This document shows positions 8,280 through 15,177 of a DNA stretch of 24,251 bases, in pieces. The stretch is from NCBI GenBank assembly GCA_051646105.1, contig JBOFCO010000094.1:1-24251 (forward strand). Reading direction: 5' to 3'. The DNA is from JBOFCO01 sp051646105. Lineage in GTDB: Bacteria; Pseudomonadota; Alphaproteobacteria; Rhodobacterales; Rhodobacteraceae. Positions within the stretch are counted from its first letter, which is position 1. Every line of letters begins with the position of its first letter. The translations under genes were made by a program, and so were the position numbers. The notes beneath the pieces are model-generated. The model saw nothing but the letters and a program-made list of their open reading frames with translations. It did no database searches and was not told where the DNA came from.

Positions 8280-8555
8280 TCAGTCGCCGGAGCCTTCGCC
8301 CTCGGCAGGTGCTGCGCCTTCGGCGGGCGCGTCAGCCGCAGGCGCGTCAGCCGCAGGGGCGTCGGCAGCGGGGGCGTCGGCAGCGGGGGCCGCCGGCGCG
8401 TCTGCCGCCGGGGCTTCGGCAGCGGGGGCGTCGGCAGCAGGTTCAGGTGCGGGGGCATCGCCGCCGCCTGCAAAAAGGAACCAGCCAAGTACAAGGACCG
8501 CAAGCGCGACAGCCGCGATGATGATCCCGTTGTTGTTCGAATTTCCATTCGCCAT
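8280..8555 (-). CDS. small membrane protein with Ala/Pro/Asp low-complexity tail
   Basis: This 91-residue protein has a short polar N-terminus (MANGNSNNNG), one hydrophobic helix at residues 10-29 (IIIAAVALAVLVLGWFLF) and then a 60-residue acidic tail built almost only from Ala, Pro, Asp and Glu, in ADAPA-like units. Topology is likely N-in with the tail in the periplasm, or the reverse; charge gives no clear answer. The chosen ATG has AGGAG at proper spacing; an in-frame start 39 bases upstream would add residues before the Asn/Gly-rich start and has no good ribosome site. Similar short 'helix plus Ala/Pro/Glu tail' hypothetical proteins are common in Rhodobacteraceae, but I know of no function. 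It sits between soxB and soxD, where the canonical operon has nothing. Confidence 0.7.
   Translation of the reverse strand: MANGNSNNNGIIIAAVALAVLVLGWFLFAGGGDAPAPEPAADAPAAEAPAADAPAAPAADAPAADAPAADAPAADAPAEGAAPAEGEGSGD
8326..8385. repeat. 15-bp tandem repeat inside the low-complexity coding region
   Basis: Four consecutive 15-base units are visible: two copies of GGCGCGTCAGCCGCA, then two copies of GGGGCGTCGGCAGCG. Degenerate units continue to about 8450. They encode the ADAPA repeats of the overlapping minus-strand gene, and copy number probably varies by slippage. Confidence 0.8.
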
Positions 8556-8877
8556 GGGAAACACTCCTGGTTGAAGGACAGGTCTCGTGTCCAAAAGAGT
8601 GGCATTCCCGCACGAAACTTCAACTCTGCGATGCCCATGGGCGCGGGGCTTGGGCCAACCTCCGCCGAGAGGGGACTGACGAATTGGGCTGGAATACCCA
8701 GGCGTTTTGGCCCGTGCGCAGCACGGGCAGCGCCTGAAACGTCACCAAGATCAACCCGATGTGGCGGGCGCTTCGCTTCCTGCCCCTCGGTTCTGGCGTT
8801 GCCCGTGGTTGGAAGTGGGTTCGTGCATTGGCCGTTTTGCAAACTGTAAGGAGACTCATCTGCAAAGGAGAATGCAG
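8556..8877. other. 322-bp divergent intergenic region
   Basis: This lies between the minus-strand membrane-protein gene and the plus-strand 60-aa gene. It holds a 10-bp perfect palindrome (GCCCATGGGC, 8633-8642), one copy of the palindromic repeat described separately (8710-8776), and near its right end a start-site hairpin. Minus-strand open frames through it contain no recognisable domain and I do not call them genes. Promoters for both flanking genes should be here, but no convincing -35/-10 pair stands out. Confidence 0.6.
8710..8776 (+). repeat. palindromic repeat element, copy 1
   Basis: The element has two conserved blocks. Block 1 (8710-8734) starts with a perfect 8-bp hairpin, GCCCGTGC/GCACGGGC, with a 3-base loop and continues AGCGCC. 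Block 2 (8763-8776) is GGCGGGCGCTTCGC, whose GGCGCT can pair with the AGCGCC of block 1. Copy 2 at 9074-9127 has the same blocks in the same order and orientation. The architecture (two adjacent hairpins, extragenic) resembles REP/BIME-type repeats. Confidence 0.6.
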
Positions 8878-8881
8878 ATGA
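8856..8881 (+). promoter_or_regulatory. hairpin with the ribosome binding site in the loop and the start codon in the stem
   Basis: TCATCTGC (8856-8863) pairs perfectly with GCAGATGA (8874-8881). The 10-base loop is AAAGGAGAAT, which contains the Shine-Dalgarno sequence; the ATG start codon at 8878-8880 is in the right arm. This could gate translation of the 60-aa gene. A second AAGGAG lies just upstream at 8848-8853. Confidence 0.5.
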
Positions 8882-9060
8882 CGACACAGAAACAAACCAT
8901 ACTGGCGCGCGAAGAAAAACTTCTAACTTGGGCAAAAGATCAGTGTGATCCCTACCGGCGCTATGCTCTGGATGCCGCACACGCCCTATGTTCACAGGAA
9001 GCAATGTTCGCGCTCTGGCGGGAGTATGACAGATGCAATCCGAGAAACCGGAAATCTTGA
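8878..9060 (+). CDS. 60-aa orphan protein, unknown
   Basis: The protein starts MTTQKQTILAREEKLL and is charged, Arg-rich and probably helical. It has three Cys (residues 23, 38, 53) spaced about 15 apart and no signal peptide or membrane segment. Start choice: AAAGGAG ends 7 bases before the ATG at 8878; the ATG at 8872 would be only one base from it. Codons such as AAA, CTA and ACA are more frequent than in the flanking GC-rich genes, hinting at a different origin. It is the only plus-strand gene within the sarcosine oxidase region and is bracketed by two copies of the palindromic repeat. I do not recognise a family. The good ribosome site and intact frame support it being real, but it could be spurious. 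Confidence 0.55.
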   Translation: MTTQKQTILAREEKLLTWAKDQCDPYRRYALDAAHALCSQEAMFALWREYDRCNPRNRKS

Positions 9061-9073
9061 TTGCTTTTTCTTC

Positions 9074-9127
9074 GCCCGTGCGCCAGCACGGGCAGCGCCC
9101 GCCCGCCCCCACGGCGGGCGCTTTCGC
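9074..9127 (+). repeat. palindromic repeat element, copy 2 (double hairpin)
   Basis: Hairpin 1 is GCCCGTGC (9074-9081) with GCACGGGC (9086-9093), a perfect 8-bp stem with loop GCCA. Hairpin 2 is AGCGCCCGCC (9094-9103) with GGCGGGCGCT (9113-9122), a perfect 10-bp stem with a 9-base loop. It lies between the convergent ends of the 60-aa gene and soxB, and could also act as a transcription-end structure. It matches copy 1 (8710-8776) except for one inserted base in the first loop, one extra T in block 2 and a shorter spacer. Confidence 0.65.
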
Positions 9128-9177
9128 GCCCCCCTCGGGCGTGCGCCGTCCGTGACAGGAAATGTCTCGGTGGCCGC

Positions 9178-10422
9178 TCAATGCGCCACCCCAGCCGCCA
9201 CGCTTTCATCGATGAACTTCCCTTCCCGGAAGCGGTACATCGAGAAATCCTCGGTCAGGGCCGAATGACCCTTTGCCATCAGCTCCGCCATTGCCCAGCC
9301 GGAACCGGGGATCGCCTTGAACCCGCCGGTGCCCCAGCCGCAGTTGACGAAAATCCCCTCCACCGGGGTTTTCGACAGGATGGGGGAACGGTCGCCGGTC
9401 ATGTCGACGATGCCACCCCATTGCCGCAGCATCTTCAGTCGCGACAGCATCGGGAAGGTTTCGATCAGTGCGCGGACGGTTTCCTCGACATGGTGCCACG
9501 ATCCGCGCTGGGTATAGTTGTTGAAACCGTCGGTGCCGCCGCCGATCACCATTTCGCCCTTGTCGGACTGGCTCATATAGCCGTGCACGGTGTTGGCCAT
9601 GACGACCACATCCATGCAAGGCTTGATCGGCTCTGACACCAGCGCCTGAAGCGCAAGCGATTCAATGGGCAGCCGGAACCCGGCCATTTCGGCGACAACC
9701 GACGAATGCCCCGCCGTGACCATTCCCAGCATGTCGCAGCCGATATCGCCCCGGTCGGTCGAAACCCCGGTGACGCGGCCCCCTTCGACCGTCACGCCGG
9801 TCACGGCGCAGTTCTGGATGATGTGCATGCCCATGTCGGAACAGGCCCGCGCATAGCCCCAGGCCACGGCATCGTGCCGCGCCGTGCCGCCGCGCGCCTG
9901 ATAAAGCGCGCCAAGGATCGGATAGCGTGGCCCGTCGATGTTGATGATCGGCACCAGGTCCTTGACCCGCTCCGGTCCGATGAACTCGGTCGCCACGCCT
10001 TGCAGGGCATTTGCTTGCACGGTGCGCAGATAGCCGCGCTTTTCATGCTCCGTCTGCGCCAGCATCAACAGGCCGCGCGGCGAGAACATGACGTTGTAGT
10101 TCAGGTCCTGGCTCAGCGTTTCATAAAGGCTGCGCGCCTTTTCATAGATCGCGGCAGAAGGGTCCTGCAGATAGTTCGACCGGATGATCGTGGTATTGCG
10201 CCCGGTATTGCCGCCGCCCAGCCAGCCCTTCTCGATCACCACAACGTCGGTAATGCCATGGTTCTTGCCAAGGTAATACGCGGTGGCCAGTCCATGCCCG
10301 CCCGCCCCGACGATGATCACGCGGTATTTCCTGCGCGGTTCGGGGCTGGCCCAGGCGCGGGTCCAGCCCTGATGGCCACGTAGCGCTTCCTTTGCGACGG
10401 CAAAGACCGAATAACGTTTCAT
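9178..10422 (-). CDS. soxB: sarcosine oxidase beta subunit
   Basis: This 414-residue flavoprotein of the D-amino-acid oxidase fold carries the catalytic centre of heterotetrameric sarcosine oxidase. It binds FAD noncovalently and FMN covalently at the alpha/beta interface. The dinucleotide motif is VIIVGAGGHGLATAYYLG (GAGGHG at 39-44). His183 in GGTARHDAVAWGYAR lies in the motif that carries the FMN-linked His in characterised beta subunits (my alignment from memory). C-terminal GGTDGFNNYTQRG and NCGWGTGGFKAIPGSG are also family-typical. The start at 10422 (MKRYSVF) matches known SoxB N-termini and length (about 405-417); an in-frame extension upstream has atypical composition and is rejected. 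The gene is detached from soxDAG by about 1 kb. Confidence 0.96.
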   Translation of the reverse strand: MKRYSVFAVAKEALRGHQGWTRAWASPEPRRKYRVIIVGAGGHGLATAYYLGKNHGITDVVVIEKGWLGGGNTGRNTTIIRSNYLQDPSAAIYEKARSLYETLSQDLNYNVMFSPRGLLMLAQTEHEKRGYLRTVQANALQGVATEFIGPERVKDLVPIINIDGPRYPILGALYQARGGTARHDAVAWGYARACSDMGMHIIQNCAVTGVTVEGGRVTGVSTDRGDIGCDMLGMVTAGHSSVVAEMAGFRLPIESLALQALVSEPIKPCMDVVVMANTVHGYMSQSDKGEMVIGGGTDGFNNYTQRGSWHHVEETVRALIETFPMLSRLKMLRQWGGIVDMTGDRSPILSKTPVEGIFVNCGWGTGGFKAIPGSGWAMAELMAKGHSALTEDFSMYRFREGKFIDESVAAGVAH

Positions 10423-10536
10423 GCGGTGCGAATCCCCGAAGGCTGGCCTGCGCCAGTGATGGAACGGGGCAAGTCTTGCACCGCAACCGCAAGCGTCGCA
10501 ACTGGGCAGAAAACCGACATTGATGCCTGATGCGAC

Positions 10537-10562
10537 AACTGGCAGCAGGGCCGCCGCCAGTT
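10537..10562 (-). terminator. hairpin at the end of the sugar operon
   Basis: On the minus strand, AACTGGCGGC pairs with GCTGCCAGTT (10 bp with one G-U) around a 6-base loop, starting at the last base of the aldolase stop codon. There is no U-run. It separates the nine-gene sugar operon from soxB on the same strand. It is a plausible terminator or 3'-end stabiliser. Confidence 0.45.
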
Positions 10563-11248
10563 CAGGCTTTCGTGCGGGGGCGGGCCACGTCGTTCGCGCC
10601 CTCTTCCTCTGGTCCCATGCCATAACTCATCCGGCGCATCTGGCCGATGACACGTTCCATTTCCTCGTCGGACAGGATCGGCAGTTCCCCGAGCATCAGC
10701 GCTTGCACATACATCCGCGACAGCGTTTCCACCTCGACCGCCATCCACACCGCGCTTTCAAGCGTCTTGCCAAGGCTGATCTGGCCATGCTGGCCGAGCA
10801 GGCAGGCCAAGCGGTCCTTAAGCGCCACCAGCGCAGCGTCGGAAAGCGCCTGTGTCCCGAAGGTGGCGTAGGACGCACAGCGCAGCGTGGTGCCGCCCAT
10901 CACGCCCACCATGTAGTGAAAGGCCGGAATGGTCTTGTGGTGGCAGGCGACCGTGGTGGCATACATCGAATGGCAGTGCAGGACGACATCGATATCCGTC
11001 CGCGCCTTCAGGATATCGCGGTGAAAGCGCCATTCGGATGACGGACGCCGCCCGACATAGGTGCCGTCCCAGCCCATTTCCACAAGGTCTTCGGCCTGCA
11101 TCGTATCATAGGGCAAGGATGACGGGGTTATCAGGAAGTAATCGCCCATGCGCAGCGACAGGTTGCCGGCGGTGCCCTGATTGATGCCGGTGGCATTCAT
11201 CCTGCGGCAGGTTTCCACCATCGCCTTGCGTTCAGCCAGGTCCTTCAT
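10562..11248 (-). CDS. class II aldolase (L-fuculose-phosphate aldolase-like)
   Basis: This 228-residue zinc enzyme of the FucA/AraD superfamily is expected to cleave a ketose 1-phosphate to DHAP and an aldehyde; relatives are epimerases or decarboxylases. All zinc-site residues are visible: Glu72 (SEWRFH), His91 and His93 (HCHS), and His154 (LGQHG). Each is one position below the E. coli FucA numbers (73, 92, 94, 155). The phosphate-binding TAGNLS (26-31) and TPSSLPYD (41-48) are also kept. Glu72 is the FucA catalytic base. It is the last gene of the operon; its ATG overlaps the stop of the FGGY kinase gene (ATGA), so the kinase product is its likely substrate. Substrate identity is not determinable from sequence. 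Confidence 0.88.
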   Translation of the reverse strand: MKDLAERKAMVETCRRMNATGINQGTAGNLSLRMGDYFLITPSSLPYDTMQAEDLVEMGWDGTYVGRRPSSEWRFHRDILKARTDIDVVLHCHSMYATTVACHHKTIPAFHYMVGVMGGTTLRCASYATFGTQALSDAALVALKDRLACLLGQHGQISLGKTLESAVWMAVEVETLSRMYVQALMLGELPILSDEEMERVIGQMRRMSYGMGPEEEGANDVARPRTKA

Positions 11249-12672
11249 GCGTCTTGTCCTTTCAGGAAATGCAATGTCTTGCGCTGCCAGCGGGCTGCAT
11301 ATTCGGCCAGTCCCGGCAGGATGGCGGGCATAGGTTCGGTCAGATCGAGCGGCGCGGGGGAACTGCGGGCGTCGTGGCCGCAGAGCAGCGCCGCGCCCGC
11401 CGCCACGCCGTAACCCTCGCCCGAGGCAAGCGTGGTGACGCCAGGGCGAAGGCCAGCGACAAGCGCAGGATAGGCCGGGTCCTGCAGAAAGGCCCCGTCG
11501 AGGATCACGCGCTGCTGCGGGCCAAGCGTGTCGATGCAGGCTGTGGTCAGAAGTGCTGCGTAAAGCACCGCCAGCGCCAGTCGGTCTTCGGGTGTGACCG
11601 GCTGCGACCCAATGATCCGGCCCCGGCCCGATGATCCGGGAAACTGCCCGTCATCATTGCCGAACGACGGCAGCGCCATCGTGCCTTGCGCAATCATCAT
11701 TGCAACGCGGGACAAATCGGCCTGCCTGCCGCGCTCCCGTATCCCGGCAACGGCGCTGAATTCGCGCCCAGCCATGGTAAGTGCCCCGGCCAGCGGATTG
11801 CCTGCCACATCACTGTTGCAGGTCATGTTGCGTGTTTCATCCAGTCGCGACAGATCGGCAGTGTCGGACATGGCGACAACCCATGTTCCTGTCGACACCA
11901 CAGCCATGTCCGACAAACCGCCCGCCTGATAGCGATAGAAATTTGCCGAACTGTCATGTACGCCGCAATGCACCGCCAGATCGCCCGGCAGACCATAGCG
12001 CGCCGCAAGTGCGGGCCGGATGCGCCCCAGAACCGCCCAGGGCGGCGCAAAGGCGGGCAAGAGTTGCGCCCAGCCCTGCCCGGCGACGATCGGTGCCCAG
12101 CGCCGGTCCGGCACGTTCCACAGATGCGACTGCGCGCCCATGCTTGTGGTTTCCGAGGCGGCAACCCCCGAAAGCCGCCATGCCCAGTATTGCGGCACGC
12201 CCAGATACCAGCGGGCACGGGCAAAGGCAGAAGGTTCGGCGCGGGCCATCCAGAACATCTGCCGCGCCTGATGGGTTGCTGCCATCATCGTCCGGCTGCC
12301 CCTGTCGAAGAAACCGCCCGCCAGCGGCAGGTAATCGGCATCCAGCCCTGACGGCACCGGCTGTTCGTAATCGATCATCGGCAGCGCCGCGCCGTCACCG
12401 CCAGAATCGGGGTCACCCAGCACCAGCACCCCTCCAGACCCATGGCCCGAAGCGATGACATGCGCAATCGGGTGGCGTTCGCAAAGTTCCGCAAGCGCAG
12501 AAAAGACCCATTCGCCAATCCCGGCAAGATCGTGGTGCCGCCACGGCGGCCCAGGCTGCACGGTGTTTGGCACCGACAGCGTTTCCAGCACCGATCCCGC
12601 TTCGGTGCAGACCGAAACGCGGATGTTGGTCTTTCCGTGGTCAATCACCGCGATGCGACCGGCTTCGGCCAT
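11245..12672 (-). CDS. FGGY-family carbohydrate kinase
   Basis: This 475-residue cytoplasmic sugar kinase has a two-domain actin-like fold. The N-terminal phosphate-1 loop is IAVIDHGKTNIRVSV (7-21). The catalytic-Asp region reads GVHDSSANFYRY at about 235-246, and the phosphate-2 motif STGTWVVAMS lies near 257-266. The C-terminal ATP site holds GAFLQDPAYPALVAGL and a Gly/Ala-rich GYGVAAGAALL. The HD-S-x-A pattern and the STGTW motif resemble L-fuculokinase/rhamnulokinase-like branches (FGGY_NaCK_like type) rather than glycerol or xylulose kinases. It lies between a second, unrelated kinase (gap 2 bases) and the aldolase (4-base overlap). It probably phosphorylates the ketose that the aldolase then splits; the phosphorylation position is inferred. 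Confidence 0.88.
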   Translation of the reverse strand: MAEAGRIAVIDHGKTNIRVSVCTEAGSVLETLSVPNTVQPGPPWRHHDLAGIGEWVFSALAELCERHPIAHVIASGHGSGGVLVLGDPDSGGDGAALPMIDYEQPVPSGLDADYLPLAGGFFDRGSRTMMAATHQARQMFWMARAEPSAFARARWYLGVPQYWAWRLSGVAASETTSMGAQSHLWNVPDRRWAPIVAGQGWAQLLPAFAPPWAVLGRIRPALAARYGLPGDLAVHCGVHDSSANFYRYQAGGLSDMAVVSTGTWVVAMSDTADLSRLDETRNMTCNSDVAGNPLAGALTMAGREFSAVAGIRERGRQADLSRVAMMIAQGTMALPSFGNDDGQFPGSSGRGRIIGSQPVTPEDRLALAVLYAALLTTACIDTLGPQQRVILDGAFLQDPAYPALVAGLRPGVTTLASGEGYGVAAGAALLCGHDARSSPAPLDLTEPMPAILPGLAEYAARWQRKTLHFLKGQDA

Positions 12673-12674
12673 GG

Positions 12675-13319
12675 TCAGCCTTCCAGCAGGTAATCGGGCG
12701 CGGCGCTTTCGCTGGCCACAACCCGGCCATTCGGCAAATCGTTGCCGTCGAGCTTCCAGTCGATCTGCTCTGGCGTCAGGTTGTAGCCCACCCAGCGCGC
12801 GCGCAGGCGTTCGCGCAGCATATCTTCTGCCACCGGGATCATGACCGTCAGGTCAAAGAGCGGGCGCAGGCTGTCCCACTGCGCCCGGTCCAGAAGCAGG
12901 TAATTGCCCTCGACGATCAGCACCGCAACGTCCTGCGGGATCATCCGCGCCCCGGCCCGTGCGATTTCTATATCCCGGTCGAACACCGGGATCGCCACGA
13001 ATGCCTCGTCATTGGCGCGCAGGCGGGACAGCGTGCTGCGCAGCCCGCCCACGTCAAAGGTTTCCGGTGCGCCCTTGCGGGGACGCAGACCGGCGGGCAC
13101 CAGATGCAGGTCGTCATAGTGATATCCGTCCATCGGCATCACCGCCGCCAGCCCAGGATGGCTTGCATTCAGCTTTTCCGCCAGACGGTCAGCAGCGGTC
13201 GACTTGCCCGATCCCGGCGCCCCGGCGATGGCAACGATCAGCCGCCCGCCATTCGGCAGGGCTGCCGTGCGGGCGGCAATCGCCGCCGCCAGCCCGTCAA
13301 GATCGACCCGTTCCGTCAT
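12675..13319 (-). CDS. P-loop sugar kinase, FrcK/uridine-kinase-like
   Basis: This is a 214-residue NTPase of the phosphoribulokinase/uridine kinase class. Walker A is GAPGSGKST at 33-41. The subfamily markers are MDGYHYDD (63-70), RKGAPETFD (81-89), PVFDRDIEIAR (111-121) and EGNYLLL (137-143). This combination is that of FrcK-like proteins found next to fructose/ribose-type ABC transporters in alphaproteobacteria, generally thought to phosphorylate an imported sugar; biochemical proof is thin. Two in-frame ATGs lie 6 bases apart; GAAGGG sits at good spacing for the inner one (13319). Having this kinase and an FGGY kinase side by side is unusual and suggests either two substrates or two phosphorylation steps. 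Confidence 0.85.
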   Translation of the reverse strand: MTERVDLDGLAAAIAARTAALPNGGRLIVAIAGAPGSGKSTAADRLAEKLNASHPGLAAVMPMDGYHYDDLHLVPAGLRPRKGAPETFDVGGLRSTLSRLRANDEAFVAIPVFDRDIEIARAGARMIPQDVAVLIVEGNYLLLDRAQWDSLRPLFDLTVMIPVAEDMLRERLRARWVGYNLTPEQIDWKLDGNDLPNGRVVASESAAPDYLLEG

Positions 13320-13329
13320 ACGCATCCCT

Positions 13330-14178
13330 TCAGATCAGCCGGTACTGCTTTGCCTTGTTGCGCAGGAACGGCAGGCCCTTGTCCATCACTTCCTGGAAGT
13401 TTTCCGCGACCGGACGCCAGACAGCAAGCCCGTATCCTACTTCGGGGGGCATGTTGATGAAGGATTCCATCGCCAGCCCGCCCCTGAAGCCGATGGCAGC
13501 CAGCGTGGCGTAAACCTCATCCCAGTCGCAGGTGCCTTCACCCGGCGTGCCGCGATCCGATTCCGACAGGTGGATGTAGCGCAGGTAGTCGCGGGCATCG
13601 AGGATGCCGTTGCCTGCGCCCTTTTCCTCGATGTTCATGTGATAGGTGTCGAGGTGGATGAAGATGTTGTCCGCCCCCACCTTTTCGATCATCCATTTCG
13701 CCTGCCAGCCGGTATTGATCAGGTGGTTTTCATAGCGGTTCACCGGTTCGATCCCGAAAGCGATACCCTTCTTTTTCGCGTGTTTGGCAGCGGCTTCCAG
13801 CGCGATGGCGATGTTGTCGTATTCAGCCATTGTCGGCGGAACGCCGGTGCGCTGGCCGATGCCACCGAAGGTGACACCCGACAAAGCCTCTGCCCCCATT
13901 TCGGCGGCCTTGTCGATGCTGTCGACCAGTTGCGCGATGGCCCCCTGCGGGTTGATCGATGCCCAGTTCTTTTCCGGCAGACCCAGCGAACAGACGGCAC
14001 GCATGTTGTGCTTTTTCAGCAGCGCACGCGTGTGGTCGGCATCGACAATGGCGGTGTTGAGCAGCGCGATTTCGATGAAATCCATCTTGTAGTCCGCTGC
14101 CGAAGGGATGGTGCGCTCTGCCCCCGCCCTGTCCCAGTGCATGGTCCACATGCTGGTATGAACGCCGAAACCTTCCAT
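13330..14178 (-). CDS. ketose 3-epimerase-like TIM barrel (D-tagatose/D-psicose 3-epimerase superfamily)
   Basis: This 282-residue sugar phosphate isomerase/epimerase-type (AP_endonuc_2) TIM barrel would epimerise a free ketose at C3 using a divalent metal. The four metal ligands of characterised D-tagatose 3-epimerase (Pseudomonas cichorii E152, D185, H211, E246) correspond to E144 (IEPVNRYE), D177 (LDTYHMNIEE), H203 (YIHLSESDRG) and E238 (MESF), all with the same offset of eight. The RG-x-PGEG stretch after the His ligand (209-215) matches the epimerase group. A start with AAAGGA seven bases upstream is clear. It follows the second permease gene by 3 bases. Substrate specificity (tagatose, psicose, ribulose, a tetrulose or a deoxyketose) is unknown; hydroxypyruvate-isomerase-like activity is a less likely alternative. 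Confidence 0.88.
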   Translation of the reverse strand: MEGFGVHTSMWTMHWDRAGAERTIPSAADYKMDFIEIALLNTAIVDADHTRALLKKHNMRAVCSLGLPEKNWASINPQGAIAQLVDSIDKAAEMGAEALSGVTFGGIGQRTGVPPTMAEYDNIAIALEAAAKHAKKKGIAFGIEPVNRYENHLINTGWQAKWMIEKVGADNIFIHLDTYHMNIEEKGAGNGILDARDYLRYIHLSESDRGTPGEGTCDWDEVYATLAAIGFRGGLAMESFINMPPEVGYGLAVWRPVAENFQEVMDKGLPFLRNKAKQYRLI

Positions 14179-14181
14179 GAC

Positions 14182-15177
14182 TTATCCTTTCGTTTTTTGT
14201 CTTGAATTGAACCGGGCCGCGCCCCAGCGCAGCACCATCACCCCGATCAGGAACAGGCCCCAGACCGCCGTCGCCAGATGCTGGTTCGCCCCCAGCAGGT
14301 TCAGGCCAGAGGACAGCACCTGAAGCACCACAAGCGCCAGCACCACGGGCGCAACCTTGCCGAAGCCGCCGAACGGATCGACCCCGCCAAGGAAACACGC
14401 CAGAACGGTGACCAGCAGCAGCGCCTCGCCATGCCCCACCCGCACCGAGTTGAACCGCGCCAGCATCAGGATGCCCGCGAGCGCGCACATGGTTCCTGAG
14501 AGGGTGTAGATCAGTGTCAGCGTGCGTTTGGTATGCACGCCCGAATACGCCGTGGCGCGGATGTTCGACCCGATCATGCGCGCGGCAAAGCCGTGGCGGG
14601 TGTGGTTGAGCAGCACATGCCACGTGAGCGCTGCAACGCCGAACAGGATCAGCGGCACGGGGATTCCAAGAATTGATCCGTGCCCGATCGGCGCGACAAA
14701 GGCGGGAAAGCCGGAAATGTCACCACCGCGCGTCAGGAACTCCCCCAAGCCACGCAGAAAGATCATCATGGCCAGCGAAACCAGGATCGGATGCGCGCCG
14801 ATATAGGCGATGACCAGCCCCATGATGCAGCCCGCCAACGCCCCTACAGCCAGCGCCATTGCCGAGCCGAGAACGAAGGCTGACACCGGTGCATCGACGC
14901 CGCCATGCGTGTTCAGCCACCAGGCCAGCGTAAGACCCGCCATGTTGGCGGTGTAGATGATGGCCAGATTGAATCCGCCCGAGATGATCGGGATCAGCAT
15001 GGCAAGCGTCAGCAGGCCCAGTTCCGGCAGTTGAAAGGCGATGGAACCGAAGTTGCCGGCCGACAGGAATTTCGGCGCGACCAGCCCGAAAACAACGATC
15101 ACTGCCAACAGGAAGCCCAGCAGGCCCACGACCTCTGCCCCGAAGACAGCGCGCAGGCGGGAAAGGAAGCTGCTCAT
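14182..15177 (-). CDS. sugar ABC transporter permease (second of two)
   Basis: This 331-residue inner-membrane protein has about 8-10 hydrophobic helices and belongs to the ribose/fructose/AI-2 permease family (BPD_transp_2). Family features include a long periplasm-facing Gly-rich GGFNLAIIYTANMAGLTLAW stretch. The cytoplasmic coupling segment reads TRHGFAARMIGSNIRATAYSG, which contacts the ATPase. The ATG overlaps the stop codon of the first permease gene (ATGA), so the two are translationally coupled and probably form a heterodimeric channel. It is slightly divergent from permease 1, not a recent duplicate. Confidence 0.93.
   Translation of the reverse strand: MSSFLSRLRAVFGAEVVGLLGFLLAVIVVFGLVAPKFLSAGNFGSIAFQLPELGLLTLAMLIPIISGGFNLAIIYTANMAGLTLAWWLNTHGGVDAPVSAFVLGSAMALAVGALAGCIMGLVIAYIGAHPILVSLAMMIFLRGLGEFLTRGGDISGFPAFVAPIGHGSILGIPVPLILFGVAALTWHVLLNHTRHGFAARMIGSNIRATAYSGVHTKRTLTLIYTLSGTMCALAGILMLARFNSVRVGHGEALLLVTVLACFLGGVDPFGGFGKVAPVVLALVVLQVLSSGLNLLGANQHLATAVWGLFLIGVMVLRWGAARFNSRQKTKG

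Noticed and set aside
8326..8450. Tandem repeats considered as a CRISPR array or satellite
   Set aside because: Units are 15 bp with no spacers and are in frame with an ADAPA-repeat protein, so they are coding low-complexity sequence.
8620..8895. 91-codon minus-strand frame across the first palindromic repeat
   Set aside because: Its sequence is largely dictated by the repeat hairpin. It has no good ribosome site and no recognisable domain, and it overlaps the start-site hairpin of the 60-aa gene.
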